From positions 44,041 to 108,040 of the forward strand of contig JBGCGF010000025.1 in assembly GCA_045110575.1 (NCBI GenBank): a stretch of 64,000 nucleotides of DNA, read 5' to 3'. The position numbers and the translations under genes are program-made. Position 1 is the first letter of the stretch. Every line of letters starts with the position of its first letter. Positions 8,193 to 17,384 of this stretch are shown one piece after another. Source of the stretch: CALDTK01 sp045110575 (GTDB lineage: Bacteria; Bacteroidota; Bacteroidia; Chitinophagales; Saprospiraceae). Below the pieces are notes generated by a model. The model was not told where the DNA came from and searched no databases. It saw only the letters and a program-made list of their open reading frames with translations.

Positions 8193-8708
8193 CTAGCCGC
8201 GATTTAAGCTGTCTTTCGCAGGCAATGTGTAGGAATCAATCACCTCTGCTCCAGATAAACGAATGGAGTCTTTCACTGCTTTTTGAACCTTGTATCGGGT
8301 AACCAAATCACGTACATCCAATTCTTTCCCATTCAAGTGGCGGTGGTAGGCACGCATCACTAACTCCTTTTGACCGTCAGGCTGATCAACGCCTAAATTC
8401 TGCAAATAGCGAGAGAAGCGAGAACCGTCGTACATGCCCCAATTGATTGCCAACCAGCGACCAAGCGAGAAGAACAAACGCTCAACGACAAAGTCCTCCG
8501 ACTGCGCCGCATAACTCTCCTTAGAATCTTCAGGAGTGATCTCATCGAGCGTCTTCATCGCATCAATCAGGTCAGAAGGAATATGGTGCTGACCTATCTT
8601 TTGCTGTCGGGTGCGCTTTTCATAATCCTCTCGAGAAGAAAGGTCACTTTGGGCAAGAGCAACAACACTCATACTAAATAGACAAAAAAGAAGTGTAAAT
8701 CGGATCAT
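8193..8708 (-). CDS. Secreted hypothetical protein, DUF6794-like
   Basis: From the ATG at 8708 (MIRFTLLFCLFSMSVVALAQ) the product has 171 residues with a cleavable signal peptide of about 20. The mature part resembles the small DUF6794 domain: PSDLIDAMKTLDEI, then LGRWLAINWGMYDGSRFSRYL, then LVMRAYHRHLNGKELD. The family assignment is from memory and moderate. It should be periplasmic, and nothing indicates an enzyme. A frame extends upstream to 8753, but the signal peptide sets the start. It may be transcribed with topA downstream, although about 175 bp separate them. Confidence 0.8.
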   Translation of the reverse strand: MIRFTLLFCLFSMSVVALAQSDLSSREDYEKRTRQQKIGQHHIPSDLIDAMKTLDEITPEDSKESYAAQSEDFVVERLFFSLGRWLAINWGMYDGSRFSRYLQNLGVDQPDGQKELVMRAYHRHLNGKELDVRDLVTRYKVQKAVKDSIRLSGAEVIDSYTLPAKDSLNRG

Positions 8709-8892
8709 AGCGTTCTTGGTAGTCAAATGACCTAGGCCATTTATTCGCAGCAAAGGTCGGCGTTAAAGTCAACACCCTGCAAGTAACGCTTCGTTTAATC
8801 TCTGAGGTGCGCAAGACCAACGATTTAGACCGTCAATATTTTGTGAATGTTAGCTGGCACCGCATTGTGAATACTCCCACCTTTGTCGACAT

Positions 8893-11800
8893 ATGAAGAT
8901 TGGATCTCATCTACCCATTTGGATATCAACCTGTTTACTTCTGGTTTTGGCGCAAGCGTGCAACTCAGACACTCAGCAGACGTCAAGCCCCAGCGTAAAT
9001 GTTGAAGCATACGACGGACCTAAGCTTTTCCAAAATGTCCTGCCAGCAAACTCTGGGATCAACTTCGTCAATCATGTTGACGAAACTTGGGACAACAATA
9101 TTCTCATCAATAGTTACCTCTATAATGGAGGAGGCGTTGCAGTACTCGACGTCAACAACGACGGACTAGAAGACCTCTATTTCACTGCTACGATGGGGCC
9201 TAACGCCCTCTACATCAACAAAGGTGATTGGAAGTTTGAGGAAGGCGCACAAGCCGCAGGAGTCACTGCTGCAGATGGAATCAAGACAGGTGTAAGCGTA
9301 GTGGATATCAACGCAGATGGCAGCCCTGACCTCTATGTCACTCGCACAGGCATGGAGCCAACAGACGTGCGACGCAACTTGCTTTTCATCAATGATGGAA
9401 CAGGCAAATTCACAGAACAAGCTGCGGCATTTGGTCTCAATGACCCTAGCGCAAGTAACCACGCCAACTTCTTCGATTTCGATCAAGACGGCGATTTAGA
9501 TGTCTATGTACTCAACCATCCGATCGACTTTAGTCGCGTCAATTCAGTGCAGGCCACACCTGTAGAAGGCGGATACGAGCGAAATACAGAGCCTTGGACG
9601 ACCTATGACACCGATCGTCTCTATGAGAATCGCGACGGAAAATTCGTCGATGTTACCGAAGCGAAAGGCCTCATTAATCGTGCATGGGGATTGAGTGTCA
9701 CTGCTTCCGATCTAAATGCAGACGGAATTACAGACCTCTACATCGGCAACGATTACATCGAACCCGACCAAGTCATCATTGGCAAAAAAGGTGGCCAGTT
9801 TGAAGACCAAACCGATCAGTGGCTGCGTCACATGAGTAACCACACCATGGGCGTCGATATCGCTGACATCAATGGAGATGCAAAACCAGATGTCGTGAGT
9901 CTCGACATGCTTGCTCCCGACCTGGAGCGTCGTAAGCGCCTGATGACAACAATGATCCAAGAGCGTTTCAACAGTTTGAAACGCTATGGCTACAAGAATC
10001 AGTTGATGCGTAACACCGTCCAGATGAACTCTGGCGATGGCTTCAGTGACCAGGCACAGATGCTTGGCATGGATGCAACCGATTGGAGCTGGGCTCCGCT
10101 GATCGCAGATTTTGACCTCAATGGCAAGCCTGACCTTTATGTCACTAACGGTTACCGACGCGACGTAAGCAACTTAGATTACCTCACCTACACCGTAGAT
10201 AGTGTGAAGCGTACAGGAGGATTGACCAAATCCCGATTCGGTTCATTTGACAAGTACGCAGACCTCATCCCGACTTCTCTCTTGCCCAACTATGCCTATG
10301 CACAGCAAGCAGACGGGACATTTAAAAACACGAGTGCTGAATGGGGCATCAATCAACCGACGTACTCTACCGGAGCGGCGTATGCTGACCTTGACAATGA
10401 CGGTGACCTCGACTTAATCGTCAACAACATTGACGGCAAGGCTGGTATCTTCAGCAATCAAGCACGCGAGCGCGGCAACGGGCATTCATTGGTGCTCAAA
10501 TTGACTGGTGACGCTTCGAATACAGAAGCCATCGGAGCTACCGTCCGTGTCGTTCAAGGAGATGCTGTACACGTTCAGGAACTTCGCCGAACACGTGGCT
10601 TCTTCAGTGCGGTGACCTCGAAATTGGTGATTGGTTTGGCTTCCGCTAAAACCATCGACTCCGTTATCGTTCGCTTCCCTAACGGTGCTTCAATTGTACA
10701 GACAGACGTAAAGGTCGACCAGACACTTAGCCTTTCGGCAAAACAAGCCAACGGCAAGACTTCCGTCGCTTCACTTGTTGGACTCAAAAAGAACAAAAGT
10801 GGACTCCGACCGGCAAAAAACACCGGCCTAAGCTTTACGCACGTAGAGAATGAGTTCGAAGACTTTGGTCGCGAACCGCTCATCCCACACCGGGTAAGTA
10901 AAGAAGGTCCGGCGCTAGCAGTGGCTGACATCAATGGTGATGGCCGAGACGATGTTTTTGTTGGTGGCGCCTTAGGGCAAGCAGCCAAGCTATTCGTCCA
11001 GGGAAGCAATTCACGTTTTAGCGAAAGCTCGCAAAAAGCACTCGCAGGTCATTCAGACTATGAGGATACCGCAGCCGCTTTCTTTGATGCTGATGGTGAC
11101 GGTGATCTCGATCTCTATGTCGTCAGTGGCGGAAGCACAACTGCAATTGGCTCTTCAAATTATCAAGATCGCCTGTACCAAAACGACGGAGGAAAATTCA
11201 CTTACCTCCCTGAAGCAGTAACCGGAATTACAAGTCCAGGAAGTTGCGTCCAGCCGTTTGATGTGGATGGTGATGGTGATCTTGACCTCTTCGTAGGCGG
11301 CCGTGTGAATCCAGGAAAATACCCACTTGCTCCAAGGTCATACATTCTCCGAAATGACGGAGGCACATTCGCTGATGCGACAAGTAATACGATCCCGGTT
11401 TTGGCGCAAGCTGGAATGGTAACAAGCGCTACCCTAGCAGAATTAGCTGGCGATGAAACACCAGAGCTTATCCTAACCGGAGAATGGATGGCTCCCCGTG
11501 CGTTTAGTAGCAGCGATGGCAAATGGGCAGAAATCACCGAATGGCTCGGGCTCAACGAAGCACAAGGTTGGTACAACTGCGTCGTTGCGCACGATCAAGA
11601 CGGCGACGGCAAGGATGACCTACTGCTCGGAAATGTCGGACTGAATTCACGTCACCGTGCACCGATTCACATCTATGCTTCAGATTATGACCACAACGGT
11701 CAGATAGACCCAGTACTTGCTGTTGAAACAGGAGGACAGACCTATCCACTTGCTACACGAGATGCGATTCTCAAGCAGATGCCCGTGCTCAAAAAGCAAT

Positions 11801-12213
11801 TCCAACGCTACTCGAAGTATGCAACAGCAACACTTGAAGAAGCATTTGGCGCAGCTGAATTGGAGAAGGCTATGCACTTGACGGCCAACAACCTTGAGTC
11901 ATCGATCTGGAAAAGCTCTACCAAGAAACTAGAAGCATTGCCGCTAGCAGCGCAAGCCGGACCCGTCAATTGCATTCTTCCGATTGGCAACAGCATTCTT
12001 CTTGGCGGACACAATTTGAATGTTGATGCCGAAACCGGCCGCTTGGACGCACTCAACGGCGTACTAATGGTTGGAGACAAAGTGGTAAGTGATCAACTCG
12101 GACTTAGCCTAGACTTACGAGACATGAAAGTTGTCACGCTTGCCAATGGAAAAACCCTCGTAGTCGTTGCCAACAACGATGCGCCGATGCAAGTATTTGA
12201 GTGGATGAACTAG
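8893..12213 (+). CDS. Large FG-GAP/VCBS repeat lipoprotein with ASPIC domain (CRTAC1-like)
   Basis: The 1106-residue protein begins with a lipoprotein signal (LLLVLAQACNS; lipobox Cys23), so it is probably an outer-membrane lipoprotein. Two blocks of calcium-binding-type repeats (NNDGLEDLYF, NADGSPDLYV, DQDGDLDVYV, and later DGDGDLDLYV, DGDGDLDLFV, DGDGKDDLLL) predict two seven-bladed beta-propellers. An ASPIC/UnbV domain lies between them (about residues 530-625, IGATVRVVQGD...GFFSAVTSK). Such proteins often accompany SusC/SusD systems, but none is adjacent. A role in extracellular carbohydrate or protein binding is inference. Only six bases separate its stop from convergent fabH. Five mini-hairpin motifs or variants fall inside it. 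Confidence 0.92.
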   Translation: MKIGSHLPIWISTCLLLVLAQACNSDTQQTSSPSVNVEAYDGPKLFQNVLPANSGINFVNHVDETWDNNILINSYLYNGGGVAVLDVNNDGLEDLYFTATMGPNALYINKGDWKFEEGAQAAGVTAADGIKTGVSVVDINADGSPDLYVTRTGMEPTDVRRNLLFINDGTGKFTEQAAAFGLNDPSASNHANFFDFDQDGDLDVYVLNHPIDFSRVNSVQATPVEGGYERNTEPWTTYDTDRLYENRDGKFVDVTEAKGLINRAWGLSVTASDLNADGITDLYIGNDYIEPDQVIIGKKGGQFEDQTDQWLRHMSNHTMGVDIADINGDAKPDVVSLDMLAPDLERRKRLMTTMIQERFNSLKRYGYKNQLMRNTVQMNSGDGFSDQAQMLGMDATDWSWAPLIADFDLNGKPDLYVTNGYRRDVSNLDYLTYTVDSVKRTGGLTKSRFGSFDKYADLIPTSLLPNYAYAQQADGTFKNTSAEWGINQPTYSTGAAYADLDNDGDLDLIVNNIDGKAGIFSNQARERGNGHSLVLKLTGDASNTEAIGATVRVVQGDAVHVQELRRTRGFFSAVTSKLVIGLASAKTIDSVIVRFPNGASIVQTDVKVDQTLSLSAKQANGKTSVASLVGLKKNKSGLRPAKNTGLSFTHVENEFEDFGREPLIPHRVSKEGPALAVADINGDGRDDVFVGGALGQAAKLFVQGSNSRFSESSQKALAGHSDYEDTAAAFFDADGDGDLDLYVVSGGSTTAIGSSNYQDRLYQNDGGKFTYLPEAVTGITSPGSCVQPFDVDGDGDLDLFVGGRVNPGKYPLAPRSYILRNDGGTFADATSNTIPVLAQAGMVTSATLAELAGDETPELILTGEWMAPRAFSSSDGKWAEITEWLGLNEAQGWYNCVVAHDQDGDGKDDLLLGNVGLNSRHRAPIHIYASDYDHNGQIDPVLAVETGGQTYPLATRDAILKQMPVLKKQFQRYSKYATATLEEAFGAAELEKAMHLTANNLESSIWKSSTKKLEALPLAAQAGPVNCILPIGNSILLGGHNLNVDAETGRLDALNGVLMVGDKVVSDQLGLSLDLRDMKVVTLANGKTLVVVANNDAPMQVFEWMN
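8944..8957 (+). repeat. Mini-hairpin motif, GCAA-loop variant
   Basis: GTTTTGGCGCAAGC inside the signal peptide of the FG-GAP lipoprotein, read as VLAQA; it forms part of the lipobox. Confidence 0.65.
10639..10652 (-). repeat. Mini-hairpin motif, GGAA-loop variant
   Basis: GTTTTAGCGGAAGC on the minus strand; the gene reads it antisense as ASAKT. Confidence 0.65.
10731..10744 (-). repeat. Mini-hairpin motif, CC/GG-stem variant
   Basis: GTTTTGCCGAAAGG followed by C: the stem bases are swapped, giving GCC-GAAA-GGC. The gene reads it as LSAKQ. Confidence 0.65.
11015..11028 (+). repeat. Mini-hairpin motif, exact
   Basis: GTTTTAGCGAAAGC followed by T (AGC-GAAA-GCT); read as RFSES in the FG-GAP protein. 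Confidence 0.85.
11398..11411 (+). repeat. Mini-hairpin motif, GCAA-loop variant
   Basis: GTTTTGGCGCAAGC, read as VLAQA in the FG-GAP protein. Confidence 0.65.
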
Positions 12214-12219
12214 TTGTTC

Positions 12220-13290
12220 TTACCACGTCAAGACAGCTCCTGCCCAAGTAAAGCCGCTTCCGAATGCTGCGAGTACTACAACATCGCCGCGCTTCACTTT
12301 GCCAGCAGCAACCGCCTCACTCAATGCGATAGGCACACTAGCAGCAGTGGTGTTGCCGTATTTCTGGATGTTGTTGAACACCTGATCATCGCGCAGCTTG
12401 AGCGTTCGTTGCACAAATTGAGCAATGCGTAAATTGGCTTGGTGCGGGATGAGCATATCGATGTCATCTACGGTTAGTCCTGCTTTCGCCAAAACCTCCA
12501 TGATCACGGCAGGGAACTTCTGCACCGCGAGTTTGAAGACGAATTGCCCTTCCATTACGGGATAGAACTCACCAGCATCTAGCATCTTTTGCGTCGCGAA
12601 GATTCCACCGTAAGATTCTTGAGGTGCGAAGCCCCAATCACGATCATCGCCTTGCTTCTTGAGGTGCATACCTCCATGTGAACCTGGGCTCATCATGGCA
12701 AGCTTCTCTGCGTAAGTGCCATCGGAGTGCATCGCTGTTGCGAGAATCGCAGAATCCTTCGTTTCACTTGGTTGCACGATAACTGCTCCAGCGCCGTCAC
12801 CAAAAATTACGGTGACTCCTCGGCCTTCTGTAGAAAAGTCTAAGCCCATCGAGTGCATCTCTGATCCGACAACCAACACGTTCTTATACATACCGCACGC
12901 TACAAACTTGTCTGCGACACTTAATGCATAGACAAAGCCCGAGCATTGGTTTCGCACATCAAGTGCTCCACACTCACCATCGGTAATGCCGAGTTCGCGT
13001 TGCACTAGTACACCACAGCCAGGGAAGTAATAGTCGGGTGAGAGCGTCGCAAAAACGATAAAATCGATATCGCTTGGCTGGATGCCTGCATCAGCGCACG
13101 CTTTACGTGCTGCCTCCGCTCCCATGGTCGCTGTAGTCTCTTTGCCTTTGGTGGCATATCGACGCGCTTCAATACCTGTGCGCTCCTTGATCCACTCATC
13201 TGAGGTGTCCATGACCTTGGTGAGATCAATGTTGGTGACGACGTTGTCAGGAACGTAGTGGCCGATACCGGCGATTTTAGCGTAGGTCAT
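12220..13290 (-). CDS. fabH: 3-oxoacyl-ACP synthase III
   Basis: It condenses acetyl-CoA (or a branched acyl-CoA) with malonyl-ACP to start fatty acid synthesis. The 356 residues are slightly longer than the usual 310-335. The catalytic triad is intact: Cys116 in NQCSGFVYAL, the histidine in IPHQANLRI and the asparagine in KYGNTTAASVP. The N-terminal AGIGHYVPDNVVTN and C-terminal LAAFGSGFTWAGAVL are typical. It stands alone; no fab cluster surrounds it, so it may be one of several paralogues. One mini-hairpin motif is read as VLAKA. Confidence 0.95.
   Translation of the reverse strand: MTYAKIAGIGHYVPDNVVTNIDLTKVMDTSDEWIKERTGIEARRYATKGKETTATMGAEAARKACADAGIQPSDIDFIVFATLSPDYYFPGCGVLVQRELGITDGECGALDVRNQCSGFVYALSVADKFVACGMYKNVLVVGSEMHSMGLDFSTEGRGVTVIFGDGAGAVIVQPSETKDSAILATAMHSDGTYAEKLAMMSPGSHGGMHLKKQGDDRDWGFAPQESYGGIFATQKMLDAGEFYPVMEGQFVFKLAVQKFPAVIMEVLAKAGLTVDDIDMLIPHQANLRIAQFVQRTLKLRDDQVFNNIQKYGNTTAASVPIALSEAVAAGKVKRGDVVVLAAFGSGFTWAGAVLTW
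12482..12495 (-). repeat. Mini-hairpin motif, exact
   Basis: GTTTTGGCGAAAGC on the fabH coding strand, read as VLAKA. Confidence 0.85.
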
Positions 13291-13528
13291 AGGTAGAAAG
13301 GGATGGGCTTGTAGCGCGGAAGATAGCTTGAGCTACATGAAATATAGGCGATCCAATAAATGCAAATAATGCAAAATGACTAGTAACGATCATGCAACCC
13401 ATCCGTCATTGTAGTGTCTATGCCGATAGAAAAGGACATGGAAACCGAGGTGAAATCGCTTGTCGGAAATTCAACGTCGTTTGTCGATACGCGTCGTCAG
13501 TGACTAAGAAAAGTCCATAGATTTACAC

Positions 13529-13548
13529 TGTACTAGTAAAGTAGTACA
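13529..13548. promoter_or_regulatory. Operator-like inverted repeat
   Basis: TGTACTA-(GTAAAG)-TAGTACA, a perfect 7-bp inverted repeat, lies 44 bp upstream of the outer-membrane barrel gene, where a regulator could bind. The rest of the 13291-13592 spacer shows nothing else clear. Confidence 0.4.
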
Positions 13549-13592
13549 CTTGGCTTCCAATTCCCAACCTCAGTCTCTCAAAACTCAGTCTT

Positions 13593-16100
13593 ATGCTTCG
13601 ATCTCTAAAATCAGTTCTCCTAGTGGCCTGTTGTGTGACCTTCGGTTTCACTGCTGTAGCTCAATCAGAGACGGACATTAAGCTAACTCAATCGATCTCT
13701 GGTTCGCTCCTCGATGCAGCGGGCGAGCCAGTGTCTTTTGCAAACGTCATTCTTCAACTTGCAGCGGATTCAACCATCCAAAAGGTCGAAGTATCGGACA
13801 TCGATGGTCTATTCCTATTTACTCAAGTAAAGCAAAGTGATTTCTTTATCACGGCCAAATATGTCGGACTCCCCGACCTCACTACCCCACCCTTTAGCAT
13901 CAGTTCGGGCGAAAGCAAAAAAATGGGGGAGTTATCACTCGCACCTGCTTCACTCGAACTCGAGACAGCAACGGTAACTGCGCAACGTGCTATCGTCGAG
14001 ATCAAAAGTGACCGAACAGTCTTCAATGTGGATGGCACTATCAACTCCGCAGGAGGAGATGCCCTCACACTACTAAGGAAGGCTCCAGGCGTCATGCTCG
14101 ACAACAACGACAATATCAGTGTACTCGGTCGCGCAGGAGTACTCGTATACATCGACGGCAAGCGCAGCCCACTTGGTGGAGACGCGCTTACGGCATACCT
14201 CCAGAGCTTGCCTGCAGAGCAGATCGACCGCATCGATATCATCACCAACCCTGGTGCAAAGTATGAAGCCGAAGGAAACGCCGGTATCATTGACATCCGC
14301 TTAAAGAAGAATGAGAATTGGGGAACCAATGGCTCGGCTTCTATTAGTGCTGCTCAAGGCAAAACAACACGAAGCAACGTAAGTCTTACGCTTAATCACC
14401 GAGAAGGGAAGTGGAATCACTACCTAACTGGCGGCGTTTATAGTGGTGCGAATGTGAACACGAATTTCTTCGATACTTTTCAAGAAGAACTGTTCGTAAG
14501 CGAGAACATCCGTGGCGAAGGAGACTGGCAAGGTGGCAACCTCAAAATTGGTACAGATTACTTTATCAACGACAAACACACGGTTGGTGTCATGCTAAAT
14601 GGCAACTACAACGATCGCTTTTGGGAGAGTAATTCACTAGCTCGATTTGCGCCTGTAGCAACTCCGACGCTAACTTCAAATACGTTACGCGCTTCGAACA
14701 CAGACAACGGCGAGAACACCAACCTTAGTGGAAATTTCAACTACCGCTATGACAACAAGGACGGCGAAACCGTAAACGTCGATTTCGACTACGGCCGTTA
14801 CGCTGCCGATTCAGAGTCGATGCAGCCTAACCAATACTTTGCTGCAGATGGCGTCACTCCAACGCGTAGAGTTGTGAATGCGTTTAACACCCCGAGCGAC
14901 ATCGATATCTACACCGGTCAGTTCGATTACGAACGTAACCTCGGTGAAGGAAAGATCAGCGCAGGTGCAAAGTTCACCAAGGTCGTCAGCGACAATACGT
15001 TCAGCTTTTTTGATGTCATCGGAGGTGAGTCAACCTTGAATGATGACCTATCGAACCTGTTCCTTTACGATGAGCAAGTTGAAGCTGGCTACTTAACCTA
15101 CAGCACGAGTTTCGGTCCGGACAATAAAGCAGGACAAGGCAAAATTTTCACTGCAACCGGTGGGGTCCGTGTAGAGCATACGAAATCAATGGGCGACCTT
15201 ACCGTGTTTGGTAACGCGTCTCCACAAGAGCCGCTTAACCTAGATTACTGGAACGTATTTCCGAATGCAGGTCTAACCTGGGCAGCAGCTCCAAAGCACA
15301 GCTTTGCCTTGAACTACGGCCGTCGCATCAACCGACCAGATTACCAAGTACTTAATCCGTTCGAAAGTAAGCTCTCTGAGATCAGTTTTGAAAAGGGAAA
15401 CCCGTTTCTACAGCCTGAAATCGTAAACAACGTTGAGCTAGCTCACACTTTTGCTTACCGCTACACGACAAAGTTGAGCTATAGTCGCACAACAGATCAA
15501 ATCACACGCTTGGTCTTTGCAGATTCAACGGTTGCTGGTGGTGGATTCATCACATGGGATAACCTCTCTTCTCAAAGTCTTCTCAGTCTTAACGTAAGCG
15601 TACCTGCAGACATCAATAAGTGGTGGAACGTATACTTTACGGCTACAGGAACATACCAAGACAACCAAGGATTTTACGAGGATGGATCACCTAATGGAAG
15701 CACAATCGACCTTCAGGCATTCAACTTCAACATGTACAACCAGCACACCTTCAAGCTTCCAGGCAAGGTCAGTTTTGAAGTGAGCGGTTGGTTTAGTGGT
15801 CCTGGCATCTGGGGAGGAAACTTCGAGATCAAAGCCATGGGTGCGCTCAACCTTGGCGTACAGCGTAAGTTCTTGAATGACAAGCTTCGTGTACGTGTAG
15901 GTGCAGATGATATCCTCTACACGAGCGGATGGCGCGGGTCAAGCAACTTTGGTGGTCAGAGCTTTTCTGGCGGCGGCAACTGGGATTCTCGGCGAGTAAG
16001 CTTGAGCCTCAACTACAACTTCGGTAATGAAAAAGTGAAAAGCCGCAAGCGTAAGACTGCGATTGATGATGCTGCTGGTAGAATTGGTGGGGAAGGGTAA
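13593..16100 (+). CDS. TonB-dependent-receptor-like outer-membrane barrel with carboxypeptidase-regulatory-like domain
   Basis: The 835-residue protein has a signal peptide (to about residue 23, FTAVAQ), then a CarboxypepD_reg-like beta-sandwich (ISGSLLDAAGEPVSFANVIL, about 35-120). A plug-like region follows (LLRKAPGVMLDNNDNISVLGR; IDRIDIITNPGAKYEAEGNAG). The rest is a long beta-barrel ending in alternating residues (VSLSLNYNFG) and a short basic tail. This is the Bacteroidota outer-membrane-beta-barrel TonB receptor family. The substrate is unknown; no SusD-like partner follows. The start is the ATG directly before the signal peptide. Confidence 0.9.
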   Translation: MLRSLKSVLLVACCVTFGFTAVAQSETDIKLTQSISGSLLDAAGEPVSFANVILQLAADSTIQKVEVSDIDGLFLFTQVKQSDFFITAKYVGLPDLTTPPFSISSGESKKMGELSLAPASLELETATVTAQRAIVEIKSDRTVFNVDGTINSAGGDALTLLRKAPGVMLDNNDNISVLGRAGVLVYIDGKRSPLGGDALTAYLQSLPAEQIDRIDIITNPGAKYEAEGNAGIIDIRLKKNENWGTNGSASISAAQGKTTRSNVSLTLNHREGKWNHYLTGGVYSGANVNTNFFDTFQEELFVSENIRGEGDWQGGNLKIGTDYFINDKHTVGVMLNGNYNDRFWESNSLARFAPVATPTLTSNTLRASNTDNGENTNLSGNFNYRYDNKDGETVNVDFDYGRYAADSESMQPNQYFAADGVTPTRRVVNAFNTPSDIDIYTGQFDYERNLGEGKISAGAKFTKVVSDNTFSFFDVIGGESTLNDDLSNLFLYDEQVEAGYLTYSTSFGPDNKAGQGKIFTATGGVRVEHTKSMGDLTVFGNASPQEPLNLDYWNVFPNAGLTWAAAPKHSFALNYGRRINRPDYQVLNPFESKLSEISFEKGNPFLQPEIVNNVELAHTFAYRYTTKLSYSRTTDQITRLVFADSTVAGGGFITWDNLSSQSLLSLNVSVPADINKWWNVYFTATGTYQDNQGFYEDGSPNGSTIDLQAFNFNMYNQHTFKLPGKVSFEVSGWFSGPGIWGGNFEIKAMGALNLGVQRKFLNDKLRVRVGADDILYTSGWRGSSNFGGQSFSGGGNWDSRRVSLSLNYNFGNEKVKSRKRKTAIDDAAGRIGGEG
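13903..13916 (+). repeat. Mini-hairpin motif, T-tract variant
   Basis: GTTCGGGCGAAAGC: the hairpin core is intact and two T-tract bases differ. Read as SSGES. Confidence 0.35.
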
Positions 16101-16137
16101 AAGCGCGGCTTCCGCACGCTGTGCGGGTGCTTTTACA
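16100..16137 (+). terminator. Hairpin after the barrel gene
   Basis: AAAAGC...CCGCAC-GCT-GTGCGG...GCTTTT, immediately downstream of the stop codon. Confidence 0.6.
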
Positions 16138-16146
16138 ATGTAAAAA

Positions 16147-16185
16147 TAGAAAGAGGCTATGTGCGTTGCACATAGCCTCTTTCTG
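16147..16185. terminator. Bidirectional terminator
   Basis: AGAAAGAGGCTATGTGC / GCACATAGCCTCTTTCT with a three-base loop between convergent genes; A and T runs on both sides serve both directions. Confidence 0.85.
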
Positions 16186-16231
16186 TTTGGATGGCCCGCG
16201 CGGAGCATGTCAGCCGCCTTTCCTACCAGCC

Positions 16232-17329
16232 CTACTTCCCTCTCTTCTTATTCTTCCGATAATCCATAAACAAGCTACTCCCCAAGCCTTCGAGGCTAGA
16301 GTAGAAGGCCTTACCGTTGTTGGCCGTCGTAAACTGCTCGACAAACTGCATGAGGTATGGATCGCGGGCAATCATGAAGGTCGTAATCGGAATACCTAAT
16401 TTACGACACTTCACAGCCAAACCGAGTGTACGGTTAACCACCATTCGATCAAGCCCGAAAGAGTTTTTGTAGTACTCCTTTCCCCGCTTTATGCAGGTCG
16501 GCTTCCCATCAGTGATCATGAAAATTTGCTTGTTCGGATTGCGACGACGCTTGAGCAAATCCATGGCGAGCTCAAGCCCTGCGACGGTATTTGTGTGAAA
16601 AGGACCGACCTTTAAATAAGGCAAGTCCTTTACCTCTATCTGCCACGCATCATTGCCGAAAACGAGGATATCAAGGGTGTCCTTCGGGTAGCGGGTCGTG
16701 ATCAATTCACTTAGCGCTAAGGCTACGCGCTTGGCCGGTGTAATGCGATCCTCTCCATACAGAATCATCGAGTGACTAATGTCGATCATCAACACCGTAG
16801 ACGTCTGTGTTTGAGAGAACGTTTCGCGGACCTCTAAGTCGTCGTGCGTGAGTCGAAAATCATCAATACCGTTATTGATGTGTGCATTTCGAATCGTATC
16901 CGTCATCGATAATTGATCGAGTGGATCACCGAATTCATACTTCCGCGTCTCGCTTGTAAACTCATCGCCCTGGCCGTTGCCCTTGGTGGAGTGGTTGCCT
17001 TTCTTCGCTTTCTTCAGCTGACCGAACACATCATCTAGCGCTTTCTTGCGCAACTGGATTTCCATTTTAGAACTCGGTGTAAAACCAGGCGTATTTGGAT
17101 CTCCTTCCTTCAAGAAGCCCTTATCCATAAGGTCCTGAATGAAGTCAGACATCCCGTACTCGTCGTCGGTGAGACCGTATTGCTTGTCAAGCTTCGTCAA
17201 CCAACTAAGCGCCTCGCTCACGTCACCGCTCGTGTGCATGAGCAGTTCTTTGAGGATATCAAGTAGCCTTTCAAACGGCGGTTGCTCGTTCTTTTTAGCT
17301 ACATAATCACTGAATTGGTACCCGATCAT
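16232..17329 (-). CDS. VWA-domain (CoxE-like) protein
   Basis: The 365-residue cytosolic protein has a helical N-terminal half and a von Willebrand factor A domain from about residue 185. The metal-ion site reads DISHSM (DxSxS), followed by ITDGKPT. In this family the VWA protein usually pairs with a MoxR- or Mg-chelatase-like AAA+ ATPase that remodels a client. No such ATPase gene lies in this window, so the partner must be elsewhere. The frame starts five codons earlier at 17344; I chose the ATG at 17329 (MIGYQFSDY). The client is unknown. Confidence 0.85.
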   Translation of the reverse strand: MIGYQFSDYVAKKNEQPPFERLLDILKELLMHTSGDVSEALSWLTKLDKQYGLTDDEYGMSDFIQDLMDKGFLKEGDPNTPGFTPSSKMEIQLRKKALDDVFGQLKKAKKGNHSTKGNGQGDEFTSETRKYEFGDPLDQLSMTDTIRNAHINNGIDDFRLTHDDLEVRETFSQTQTSTVLMIDISHSMILYGEDRITPAKRVALALSELITTRYPKDTLDILVFGNDAWQIEVKDLPYLKVGPFHTNTVAGLELAMDLLKRRRNPNKQIFMITDGKPTCIKRGKEYYKNSFGLDRMVVNRTLGLAVKCRKLGIPITTFMIARDPYLMQFVEQFTTANNGKAFYSSLEGLGSSLFMDYRKNKKRGK

Positions 17330-17384
17330 GTTGCAGTAACGCAAGGGGTGCCTTGTGGGTTTTGAGTCTCTACCGGATTTGACT

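Noticed and set aside
10575..12080. Several minus-strand frames inside the FG-GAP gene
   Set aside because: The plus-strand gene is clearly coding throughout; the antisense frames lack motifs.
16088..16095. GCTTCCGC near the end of the barrel gene considered as another signature copy
   Set aside because: It lacks the AAAAC (GTTTT) part and belongs to the terminator hairpin.
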